Shown in pieces: positions 1-6,305 of a stretch of 6,448 bases of DNA. A model generated the notes under the pieces. The model did not search any database, was not told where the DNA came from, and was given only the letters and a program-made list of their open reading frames with translations. Within the stretch, counting starts at the first letter, position 1. Each line of letters opens with the position of its first letter. Origin of the DNA: Sinorhizobium fredii USDA 257 (GTDB lineage Bacteria; Pseudomonadota; Alphaproteobacteria; Rhizobiales; Rhizobiaceae); contig NT_187158.1 in NCBI RefSeq assembly GCF_000265205.3, positions 1 to 6,448 of the forward strand, given 5' to 3'. Position numbers and translations under genes: made by a program.

Positions 1-378
1 ATTCGCCCAGGTACGGCGGAATCTGCCAGCACGCAGTGGCGCAATGTTGCCGACCAGATAAGACCAAAAGTGCCGAAGCTCGCCGCCATTATGGATGATG
101 CCGAAGAGGATGTGCTCGCCTACATGACTTTCCCGAAAGAGCACCGGGCAAAGCTGCACTCGACCAATCCAATCGAGCGCCTCAATGGCGAGATCAAGCG
201 CCGCACCGAGGTCGTCGGCATCTTTCCCAACGACGAAGCCATTGTCCGCCTCGTCGGCGCATTACTGCTCGAGCAAAACGACGAATGGGCCGTTCAGCGG
301 GCCAGGTATATGACACTTGAGACTATGGCGTCGATGAGCGATGATCCGCAAATCAGCCTGCCTGCAGTCGCACGCTGA
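1..378 (+). pseudogene. IS256-family transposase, C-terminal fragment
   Basis: This is the C-terminal part of a Mutator/IS256-type DDE transposase, which moves its own element by cut-and-paste or copy-out. The frame is open from the window edge to TGA at 376-378. Diagnostic blocks are QWRNVADQIRPKVPKLA, then AEEDVLAYMTFPKEHRAKLH, then STNPIERLNGEIKRRTEVVG followed by IFPND, and the tail EQNDEWAVQRARYM. The N-P-I-E-R-L-N block belongs to the conserved C-terminal region that carries the last catalytic acid of this family. The first codons look frameshifted: bases 2-10 read F-A-Q in frame 2, as expected from related proteins, while the family sequence resumes in frame 1 at about base 13, so one base seems to be missing near 11-12. 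Most of the protein lies outside the window. Family assignment is firm; the pseudogene call rests on the inferred frameshift. Confidence 0.85.
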
Positions 379-450
379 TATCCCCTCCGGCCCTTGCCGG
401 AAAGCACGGCCATCAGGCGCGAGCTACACCACCCATCGGGACACCATCCT
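1..450 (+). mobile_element. Right end of an IS256-family insertion sequence (partial)
   Basis: The transposase tail is followed by about 70 bases with no other gene, ending in a stretch around 437-450 (GGGACACCATCCT) that resembles the terminal repeats I associate with rhizobial IS256-family elements. A short hairpin follows the stop codon (TCCGGC at 386-391 pairs with GCCGGA at 396-401, 4-base loop, no U tract). The left end is outside the window, so neither the inverted repeat pair nor a target duplication can be checked. The outer boundary is an estimate good to perhaps 20 bases. Confidence 0.45.
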
Positions 451-554
451 CTCAACGATCGGGCGACTACTCCAACTCTTCACTCCAGACGAATGCGATC
501 AAGCCGAGCAGCCCCCAACACGCCCGCCCTTGGAGTGACCGGAACTGGCGAAAC
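379..554. other. Non-coding stretch between IS256 end and nod box
   Basis: No credible gene is present. The first part (to about 450) is probably the IS terminus and the rest is upstream flank of the nod box. An 8-base inverted repeat (TCACTCCA at 480-487, TGGAGTGA at 531-538) spans 43 bases. It has no recognised role and may be chance. The open frames here lack coding character and were not called. Confidence 0.5.
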
Positions 555-602
555 TTCCATAACCTGGATGTTTGGCATCACAAAAATCGATTTTACTTCG
601 AG
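555..602 (+). promoter_or_regulatory. nod box (NodD-binding promoter element) upstream of nodSU
   Basis: This matches the rhizobial nod box, the site where the LysR-type regulator NodD binds and, with plant flavonoids, activates nodulation operons. Visible pieces in order are TTCCAT, then ATG at 568-570, ATC at 577-579, and the highly conserved AATCGATTTTAC block at 585-596. Both LysR half-units are present as ATC-N9-GAT type motifs: TTC-N9-GAT at 555-569 (one mismatch, A to T at the first base) and a perfect ATC-N9-GAT at 577-591. The consensus C in the AAACAATC block is A here. The box points to the right, and its end lies 123 bases before the nodS start, a usual layout for nod operons. Confidence 0.9.
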
Positions 603-725
603 CGAACTCAAGGGCCCACAAGTAGCAGTATTGACGGAGCCATCGTTGCCGGCGACCGCTTTCTCGGGAATTCGCGTGCATTCCACGCCTCCGGATTCGC
701 CTCGCTCTCCCCACCCAGCAAAATC
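603..725 (+). promoter_or_regulatory. nodS leader between nod box and GTG start
   Basis: This is the presumed untranslated leader of the nodSU transcript. It contains no ATG in the nodS frame and no strong Shine-Dalgarno sequence before the GTG at 726 (the preceding bases are CCAGCAAAATC). Translation initiation of nodS would therefore look weak even without the frameshift. Confidence 0.5.
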
Positions 726-1351
726 GTGCACAGTGTTTCGGAGCCAAATTTGACGCGGGTCAACAACTATCATTTATTGCACCGTGAGCTGGCGGAGGAG
801 GACCCATGGCGGCTCGACGCCAATGCGTTCGAGCAGGAGCGACATTCGCAGATGCTTCGGTTGTCGTTTTCCCAAGGTCCTATCACCAACGCACTCGAAG
901 TCGGGTGCGCGGCCGGCGCATTCACGGAAAACTGGCGCCTTATTGCAAGCGGCTGACTGTGATTGATGTGGTGCCGCGAGCGATTGCTCGAACGAGGCAA
1001 CGGATGAAGGAATCGTCTCACATCAACTGGATAGTCGCTGACGTTCGACAGTTCTCGACTCAGCAGCTATTCGATCTGATCGTCGTGGCCGAAGTTCTTT
1101 ATTATCTCGAGGATGTAGCCGCGATACGCACCGCCGTTCACAACCTGGTGAGCATGCTGGCGCCAAGTGGGCACATGGTTTTTGGATCCGCAATCGATGC
1201 TAATTGCCGGCGCTGGGGGCATGTGGCCGGTACCGAGACCGTCATCGCGATGTTGAACGAAACGTTGATCGAGGTGGAGCAGCTTTATTGCCGCGGCGCA
1301 TCGGTCAATGAAGACTGCTTGCTTTCCCGTTTTCAGAAATCGACTACCTGA
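726..1351 (+). pseudogene. nodS: nodS, Nod-factor N-methyltransferase, frameshifted
   Basis: NodS is a cytoplasmic S-adenosylmethionine-dependent methyltransferase that N-methylates the deacetylated non-reducing-end glucosamine of the chitooligosaccharide Nod-factor precursor, after NodC and NodB and before or with NodA acylation. The N-terminal part (MHSVSEPNLTRVNNY, GTG start) and the SAM-binding motif I (ALEVGCAAGAFTE, residues 56-68) are read in frame 3. From about residue 69 the family sequence continues in frame 2: KRLTVIDVVPRAIARTRQR, FDLIVVAEVLYYLEDVA, LVSMLAPSGHMVFGSA, NEDCLLSRFQK. The shift falls in the A run at 928-931, where four A's stand where five are needed (GAA AAA CTG). With one A restored the protein is 208 residues, the usual NodS length. 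As read, translation stops at 954-956 after 76 residues, just past motif I. Either a true decay lesion or a homopolymer sequencing error could explain it. Confidence 0.92.
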
Positions 1352-1367
1352 TTTGGATAGAGACACT

Positions 1368-3043
1368 AAGCGCGTCTGTGGCATCAAGTTAACCCATGAC
1401 GGGGCTATCGCCGTTGTCGAGGATGGAAGGCTCGTCTTCTGTACTGAGCAGGAGAAGCGGAATAACAATTCGCGCTATCAAGAAATCAACAATCTCGATG
1501 CTGTTGTGGCGGCTCTGGCGGAAAACGGGGTCAATGCAAGAGATGTTGATCAGTTTGTCATCGACGGCTGGGACGGTGAGGCCGAGTCGCGGTTCAAGGT
1601 CCTCAGTGGGGAGACTCCTGTTATCCTCAGAGGCGCGCCTTACGTTGAACGTCACGCCGAGGGACTTCTCGATTGGATCGGCGGCTCCGGCCTCACACTT
1701 GGTGATCGGGTTTTTAGCTACAGAAGCTATCCGCATGTGACGAGCCATGTCGCCTCTGCATACTGCACCAGCCCCTTTGCCAAATCCGGAGACCCTGCGC
1801 TTTGCCTGGTGTGGGACGGCTGCATATTTCCGCAGCTCTACCATGTGGAAGGCAAGCGAGCCAGCTTCGTCAAATCCTTGTTCCCGGTAACAGGTCAGGC
1901 CTACGCTGCCGCGGGCCACTACTTCGGCCCCTATAAGCAGACGAGCCGCGGGGGCTGGGACCTTGGCGTTGCCGGCAAACTGATGGCCTTTATCGCACTG
2001 GGATCAGTTCACGTACGCATCGTTGCTGTGTTCCAAAAGCTCTATCAAGAACACTTTGCCGGCGATACTGCGCTTGCCTGCGCCTTCCGTGCGAACATCA
2101 ACAACTCGGAATCCTCACTTGCGGCCGTGCACGATTTTTTCGCTGCGAGCGCGCTCCAATTGGGGCAGAGGCGCCCGAAGACGTGCTTGCATCGTCTCAT
2201 TTTTTCCTCGAACGTCTCCTCGTTGACGAAATGGCGAACGCCTTGCAGCACCATCCCCTGCCGGGAGCACGCAATCTGTGCATAGCTGGCGGCTGTGGAC
2301 TCAATATTAAATGGAACAGTGCGCTGCGCGAGACAGGCCTGTTCGATTCGGTTTGGGTACCGCCCTTTCCTAATGACAGCGGCTCTGCGATTGGTGCAGC
2401 CTGCTGTGAAATAGTGGCCCAGCAAGGGTTCGTGCCATTAGACTGGTCAGTCTACAGCGGCCCGAGCCTGCAAGCAGGCGAAGTACCAGCTGGGTGGCAT
2501 GCTAGCCCGTGCAGCATCTCGGAAGTGGCCGCCATCCTCGCCAGCAACAAACCCGTGGTTTTCCTTTCCGGGCGCAGCGAGCTTGGACCACGGGCACTGG
2601 GAGGAAGAAGCATTCTGGCGGCTGCGACCTCGCCGGAAATGAAAGATCATCTTAACGAAATCAAATTCCGCGAACACTTCCGGCCAGTTGCGCCAATATG
2701 TCTGGAGGACCGTGCACCGGATATATTTAGTCCCGGAACGCCCGATCCATACATGTTGTTCGATCACCAGACGAAGATGCCGTGGCAGGACAAAGTTCCT
2801 GCAGTTGTACATCTTGACGGATCTGCGCGGCTGCAAACCATTTCTAGGAACTCTCAGCATAAGGTCGCCGAGGTACTTGTCGAATATGAAAAGCTCACGG
2901 GCATTCCGTTGCTTTGCAACACAAGTGCCAATTACCATGGGCGTGGCTTCTTCCCAAGTGCAGCCGCAGCCTGCGAGTGGGGCCGCGTTGAACACGTATG
3001 GTGCGACGGCATGCTATACAGGAAACCGTCCGCAACCGCGTGA
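1368..3043 (+). pseudogene. nodU: nodU, Nod-factor O-carbamoyltransferase, start lost and frameshifted
   Basis: NodU carbamoylates O-6 of the non-reducing-end residue of Nod factors, using carbamoyl phosphate and ATP through a carbamoyl-adenylate. Homology begins at RVCGIKLTHDGAIAVVEDG directly after an AAG codon (1368-1370) where the start ATG is expected. The N-terminal Kae1-like domain shows the probable metal ligands H123 and H127 (HVTSH) and D150 (LVWDG). At the G run 2162-2165 one G is missing: before it frame 3 reads AVHDFFAASALQLG, after it frame 2 reads EAPEDVLASSHFFLERLLVD. The C-terminal domain carries CIAGGCGLNIKWNSAL, VPPFPNDSGSAIGAA, SGRSELGPRALGGRSI and HLNEIKFREHFRPVAPIC. Counting AAG as codon 1 and restoring one G gives 558 residues, normal for NodU. 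In-frame alternative starts are TTG at 1353 and ATG at 1308 (44 bases inside nodS), neither with a good ribosome site. Either would end at 2285 in a truncated product. It follows nodS by 16 bases as one operon. Confidence 0.93.
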
Positions 3044-3092
3044 TCCTATCGGGCGCGGGCTTCGCGCAAGATACGTGTATGTCAACGCATAA

Positions 3093-3308
3093 GGTTGCTG
3101 CCCCACGGCGAAAGGTCACTCTTCCACTGGGGAGCAGCGAACTCCTGGATCGAATGTACAAGTTGAACTTCCGTTCGCCGTTTTCGATCTAACCAAACGC
3201 TCGTATATCATTGCGCAGGGCAGTTCCTATGAGCGCCCTTGGTACGAGCAGGCCTATGACGGTGGCTGGGGCGGTAAAAGGCTTGCCCGCGGTGCGCCGC
3301 TCCGCTGA
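3093..3308 (+). pseudogene. Unrecognised plus-strand coding-like remnant
   Basis: Frame 3 is open from just after a TAA at 3090-3092 to a TGA at 3306-3308, about 71 codons, with no start codon of any strength near its beginning. The second half reads like real protein: ELPFAVFDLTKRSYIIAQG, then SSYERPWYEQAYDGGWGG, then KRLARGAPLR. The mix of hydrophobic, aromatic and charged residues differs from the Arg/Ser-rich noise in the other frames. I cannot assign a family. It could be the tail of a gene whose front was lost, or a chance open frame. Confidence 0.3.
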
Positions 3309-3337
3309 CAACCGAGATTGCAGCTCAAGCGCATTCC

Positions 3338-3665
3338 TCAGCCAGTCACAGGATAAATACGAACCCGTGAGCGACCGTTCTCTTCCAGCAACTCGGCCCT
3401 ATAAGGCACGCCGCGGATGTTGATATATGTCGGGCGCCCGGCTTCCGGCATGAGGCGCTCGCTCTCTAGTGCACGGTCAAGGTAAGGTGGAAGCTTGCCT
3501 TGGACCGAACTGGTTTGGCAGTAGATTGATATCTACCAGTACGTCGATCACGACATTCTAGGCTGGTTCGGAGCCGTGGCGCCAATTCTCGCCAATGATA
3601 GGTCCGATATCCGGAAGCTCCTGAGGGGTCCCCGACGGCCTGATGAGCGACAGCGGTCTGGCGGA
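3338..3665 (-). pseudogene. Broken minus-strand gene remnant of unknown function
   Basis: Two minus-strand frames read as parts of one decayed protein. Frame A runs from about 3665 downwards (SGTPQELPDIGPIIGENWRH) to a TAG at 3560-3558, then continues in the same frame (NVVIDVLVDINLLPNQFGP) to a TGA at 3479-3477. Frame B is open from 3532 to the TGA at 3340-3338 and reads KLPPYLDRALESERLMPEAG, RPTYINIRGVPYRAELLEEN, then GRSRVRIYPVTG. The junction between A and B would be a frameshift at about 3490-3510. A start inside frame B, the ATG at 3451-3449, would give only 37 residues, and no ribosome site is obvious. The protein-like composition and consistent strand argue for a former gene. The family is not recognised. 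Confidence 0.4.
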
Positions 3666-3667
3666 GG

Positions 3668-3720
3668 TGTCAATCGGCACTGAACTTTGACCCTTATTGG
3701 AGTGCGCCCTTGGGTGGACA
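3668..3720 (+). mobile_element. Possible solo terminus of an IS21-like element
   Basis: The segment starting TGTCAATCGGCACTGAACTT and continuing TGACCCTTATT resembles terminal sequences I associate with rhizobial IS21-family elements, which begin with TG and carry repeated GAA(N)TTTGACCC-like transposase-binding sites. No istA or istB coding sequence is recognisable to its right, and no matching opposite end was found in the window, so at most this is a remnant. It abuts the minus-strand gene remnant, consistent with insertion and later deletion. Confidence 0.25.
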
Positions 3721-3999
3721 GTCCGGGATGACGAATTGACCGGCCTACCAGGTTTTCGGAAAAATCCCCCGAGCTTGTTGACCAAATTGCCGCTGACGGC
3801 GCGGCTCTTCATACGCAGAAGCGCGGTTCTTCCACAAAGCAAGGCTGGGTGTCGACAATCCCGAGTCAACCCTATAGCGCGAACTCCCTGAAGTGCCGGA
3901 TCCGACCGCGCCCGACGTCGTCCAACGCCGTTTCGCGGTTGCGACACACAGTGCCACTTCTCCTACAACGGCCTCCCAATGACCCCGAAAAAACCGGGC

Positions 4000-4014
4000 T
4001 GGCACAGCTCTTGC
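4000..4014 (+). promoter_or_regulatory. Sigma-54 (RpoN) promoter, distal copy
   Basis: TGGCAC (4000-4005), five bases, TTGC (4011-4014): the -24 GG and -12 GC elements are present with exact spacing. The base after TTGC is C rather than A/T, slightly off the best consensus, and the base after TGGCAC is A rather than G. The predicted transcript start is near 4026. It is an almost exact copy of the proximal promoter 25 bases downstream. Confidence 0.65.
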
Positions 4015-4024
4015 CCACACAGAC

Positions 4025-4039
4025 TGGCACAGCTTTTGC
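4025..4039 (+). promoter_or_regulatory. Sigma-54 (RpoN) promoter, proximal copy
   Basis: TGGCAC (4025-4030), AGCTT, TTGC (4036-4039) followed by T matches the RpoN consensus TGGCAC-N5-TTGC(A/T), differing only in A instead of G after TGGCAC. The layout is that of rhizobial nif promoters. Transcription should start near 4051, leaving a leader of about 60 bases before the peptidase ATG. RpoN promoters need an enhancer-binding activator such as NifA, but I found no TGT-N10-ACA NifA site between 3600 and 4000, so the activator is open. Confidence 0.78.
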
Positions 4040-4110
4040 TAAGAAGGGTGCGAAGCGGTTGATTTTAAACGCTTCCAATACGTTTATCGAGGCTTTCGAA
4101 GAGGCAAACC

Positions 4111-6291
4111 ATGCTCACTACATTTCTGAACAACTTGATGATGGCGATGACTATGGTCACCATGACGGCTCCCGCCCAGCCCCAGATGACCACCGTCGCC
4201 ACGGCGATTGATTCCAACCCCAACAAAGCTTCCAAGGACGCCTCCGATCCTCGCGCCTATCTGAACGAGATCGACGGCGACAAGGCGATGACCTGGGTCG
4301 AGGCGCATAACCTTTCGACCGTCGATAAGCTGTCGAAAGATCCGCGTTACAGCGAGTACCAGGCCGACGCTCTGACGATCCTACAGGCGACCGACCGCAT
4401 TGCTTCGCCCAGCTTCGCGCGCAACGGGATGATCGACAACTTCTGGCAGGACGGCACGCACGTGCAGGGCCTGTGGCGGCGCACGACCTGGGAGTCCTAC
4501 AGGTCCGGCAACCCGCAATGGCGCACAATTCTCGACGTCGATGCGCTATCCAAGGCCGAGGGCAAGACCTGGGTATTCGAAGGCGGGGACTGCCTGCCGC
4601 CCACGAGCAATCTCTGCCTCATCCGCCTGTCCGATGGCGGCAAGGATGCGGATGTGGTCCGCGAATTCGACATTGCCAAGGGTGAATTCGTTAAGGAAGG
4701 CTTCGTCCTACCCGAAGGCAAGCAGTCCGTGACCTGGGTGGACGAGAACACCATCTACGTGACCCGGGAATGGACGCTGGGTGAAGTGACCTCTTCCGGC
4801 TATGCCTACGTCACCAAGGTGGTAAAGCGCGGCCAGAGCTTGGATCAGGCGGTCGAGATTTTCCGCGGCCAAAAGAAGGACGTCTCGGCTGAGCGCGGCG
4901 TGCTACGCGACATCGATGGCAAGTATGTTATGGACACCTCGTATCGCGGCCTCGACTTCTTCAATACCGAACTAGCCTTTTACCCAAACGGCCACACCGA
5001 TACGCGCAAGGTGGTCCTGCCCCTACCGACCACGGCCGTCTTTAGCAGCTACTACAAGGGCCAGGCAATCTATTGGTTGAAGTCGGACTGGACCTCGGCC
5101 AAAGGCACCGTCTTCCACAATGGTGCGATTATCGCTTTCGATCTCAAGGCGGCGCTCGCCGATCCAGCGCGCGTTGAACCGCTTGTGCTGTTCATGCCAA
5201 ACGAGCATCAATCTGTCGCAGGCACTACCCAGACCAAAAATCGTCTCGTGCTGTCGATCCTATCGAATGTCACCAGCGAGGTGCGCAGCTTCGATTTCGG
5301 CAAGGGCGGCTGGTCGTCTTTCAAGCTGGCTCTGCCGGAAAATTCGACGCTGTCCCTGACGTCTAGCGACGATGAGAGCGATCAGTTGTTCGTCTTCTCA
5401 GAAGGGTTCCTCGAACCTTCAACTCTGTTTTGCGCCGATGCTGCAACCGGCCAAGTCGAGAAGATCACTTCGACCCCAGAACGCTTCGATGCCGGAGGCC
5501 TGCAAGCACAGCAGTTCTGGGCGACCTCGAAGGATGGAACGAAGGTTCCATACTTCCTCGTAGCGCGCAAGGACGTCAAGCTGGACGGCACGAACCCGAC
5601 CATCCTCTATGCCTATGGCGGTTTCCAAATTCCAATGCAGCCCAGCTATTCGGCGGTGCTCGGCAAACTGTGGCTGGAAAAGGGTGGTGCCTACGCGCTC
5701 GCGAATATCCGCGGCGGCGGCGAATTCGGCCCGAAATGGCACGACGCCGGTTTGAAGACAAATCGTCAGCGCGTCTATGACGACTTCCAGGCCGTTGCGC
5801 AGGACCTGATCGCCAAGAAGGTTACTTCGACACCGCATCTCGGGATCATGGGGGGTTCGAACGGCGGCCTGCTCATGGGCGTGCAAATGATCCAGCGCCC
5901 CGACCTGTGGAACGCAGTCGTGATCCAGGTGCCGCTTCTCGACATGGTCAATTTCACCCGCATGTCGGCAGGAGCCTCCTGGCAAGGCGAATATGGCAGT
6001 CCCGACGATCCGGTTGAAGGCGCCTTCCTGCGCTCGATCTCGCCTTATCACAACGTCAAGGCGGGCGTAGCGTATCCGGAACCCTTCTTTGAGACTTCGA
6101 CAAAGGATGACCGCGTCGGCCCAGTGCACGCGCGCAAGATGGCCGCCCTGTTCGAAGACATGGGCCTGCCCTTCTACTATTATGAAAATATCGAGGGCGG
6201 TCATGCCGCCGCCGCCAACCTGCAGGAACACGCCCGCCGCTACGCCCTCGAATACACCTACATGTTTCAAAAACTCATGGATAATAAGTGA
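4111..6291 (+). CDS. y4nA: Prolyl-oligopeptidase-like serine peptidase (family S9), y4nA-like
   Basis: This 726-residue serine peptidase should cleave short peptides, classically after proline, though some family members prefer other residues. The N-terminal part (about 45-120, AYLNEIDGDKAMTWVEAHN) and a beta-propeller that gates the active site (about 120-450) precede the alpha/beta-hydrolase domain (about 480-726). The triad is complete: Ser583 in GIMGGSNGGLLMG, Asp666 in TKDDRVGPVHARKM and His698 in EGGHAAA. Tyr502 (YGGF) is the likely oxyanion-hole residue, and R534 opens the RGGGEFGPKWHDAG block. The ATG is supported by GAAGAGG at 4098-4104, six bases upstream. The first 24 residues are Met/Thr-rich and hydrophobic and end in APAQ, but lack basic residues, so export is possible and unproven. 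Length and position next to nodU agree, from memory, with y4nA of NGR234. It has its own RpoN promoters and is therefore not simply part of the nodSU operon. No lesion is seen; substrate is unknown. Confidence 0.93.
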   Translation: MLTTFLNNLMMAMTMVTMTAPAQPQMTTVATAIDSNPNKASKDASDPRAYLNEIDGDKAMTWVEAHNLSTVDKLSKDPRYSEYQADALTILQATDRIASPSFARNGMIDNFWQDGTHVQGLWRRTTWESYRSGNPQWRTILDVDALSKAEGKTWVFEGGDCLPPTSNLCLIRLSDGGKDADVVREFDIAKGEFVKEGFVLPEGKQSVTWVDENTIYVTREWTLGEVTSSGYAYVTKVVKRGQSLDQAVEIFRGQKKDVSAERGVLRDIDGKYVMDTSYRGLDFFNTELAFYPNGHTDTRKVVLPLPTTAVFSSYYKGQAIYWLKSDWTSAKGTVFHNGAIIAFDLKAALADPARVEPLVLFMPNEHQSVAGTTQTKNRLVLSILSNVTSEVRSFDFGKGGWSSFKLALPENSTLSLTSSDDESDQLFVFSEGFLEPSTLFCADAATGQVEKITSTPERFDAGGLQAQQFWATSKDGTKVPYFLVARKDVKLDGTNPTILYAYGGFQIPMQPSYSAVLGKLWLEKGGAYALANIRGGGEFGPKWHDAGLKTNRQRVYDDFQAVAQDLIAKKVTSTPHLGIMGGSNGGLLMGVQMIQRPDLWNAVVIQVPLLDMVNFTRMSAGASWQGEYGSPDDPVEGAFLRSISPYHNVKAGVAYPEPFFETSTKDDRVGPVHARKMAALFEDMGLPFYYYENIEGGHAAAANLQEHARRYALEYTYMFQKLMDNK

Positions 6292-6305
6292 GTGCGTAAA
6301 GCCTT

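Larger units (their letters stand above)
3044..3999. other. About 1 kb of decayed sequence between nodU and the peptidase promoter
   Basis: No intact gene with a start, ribosome site and recognisable family is present. What can be seen is a plus-strand open stretch (3093-3308), a broken minus-strand coding remnant (3338 to about 3665) and a possible IS21-like terminus beginning at 3668. The segment from about 3720 to 3999 shows open frames on both strands rich in Arg, Ser and Pro, typical of non-coding GC-rich DNA, and I recognise nothing in it. A weak 5-base hairpin at 3053-3067 follows nodU but has no U tract, so a terminator is not supported. Confidence 0.6.

Noticed and set aside
480..538. 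8-base inverted repeat TCACTCCA/TGGAGTGA as an IS end or operator
   Set aside because: It is short, widely spaced and matches no recognised site; chance is likely.
394..773. Open frames on both strands around the nod box
   Set aside because: They cross the nod box and its leader, show no family motifs and conflict with the nodS start.
1389..1919. Minus-strand open frame opposite nodU (also 1067-1468 and 2447-2995)
   Set aside because: These overlap the strongly recognised nodS and nodU sequences and have no protein-like motifs of their own.
3053..3067. Hairpin GCGCG/CGCGC after nodU as a terminator
   Set aside because: The stem has only five pairs and no U tract follows.
3600..4000. NifA upstream activating site for the sigma-54 promoters
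   Set aside because: The three TGT triplets in this interval (3668, 3776, 3850) are not followed by ACA at N10 spacing.
3558..4020. Minus-strand frames 3558-3947 and 3745-4020 as intact genes
   Set aside because: They are Arg/Ser/Pro-rich, overlap each other and one covers a sigma-54 promoter copy. Only the last part of the first (below about 3665) looks protein-like and is reported as part of a remnant.
4473..4732. Plus-strand alternative frames inside the peptidase
   Set aside because: The peptidase frame is continuous with conserved motifs; the others are out-of-frame shadows.
5419..6270. Long minus-strand open frame (283 residues) opposite the peptidase
   Set aside because: It lies wholly within the well-supported S9 peptidase, has no family features or ribosome site, and is a typical antisense shadow of GC-rich codon use.
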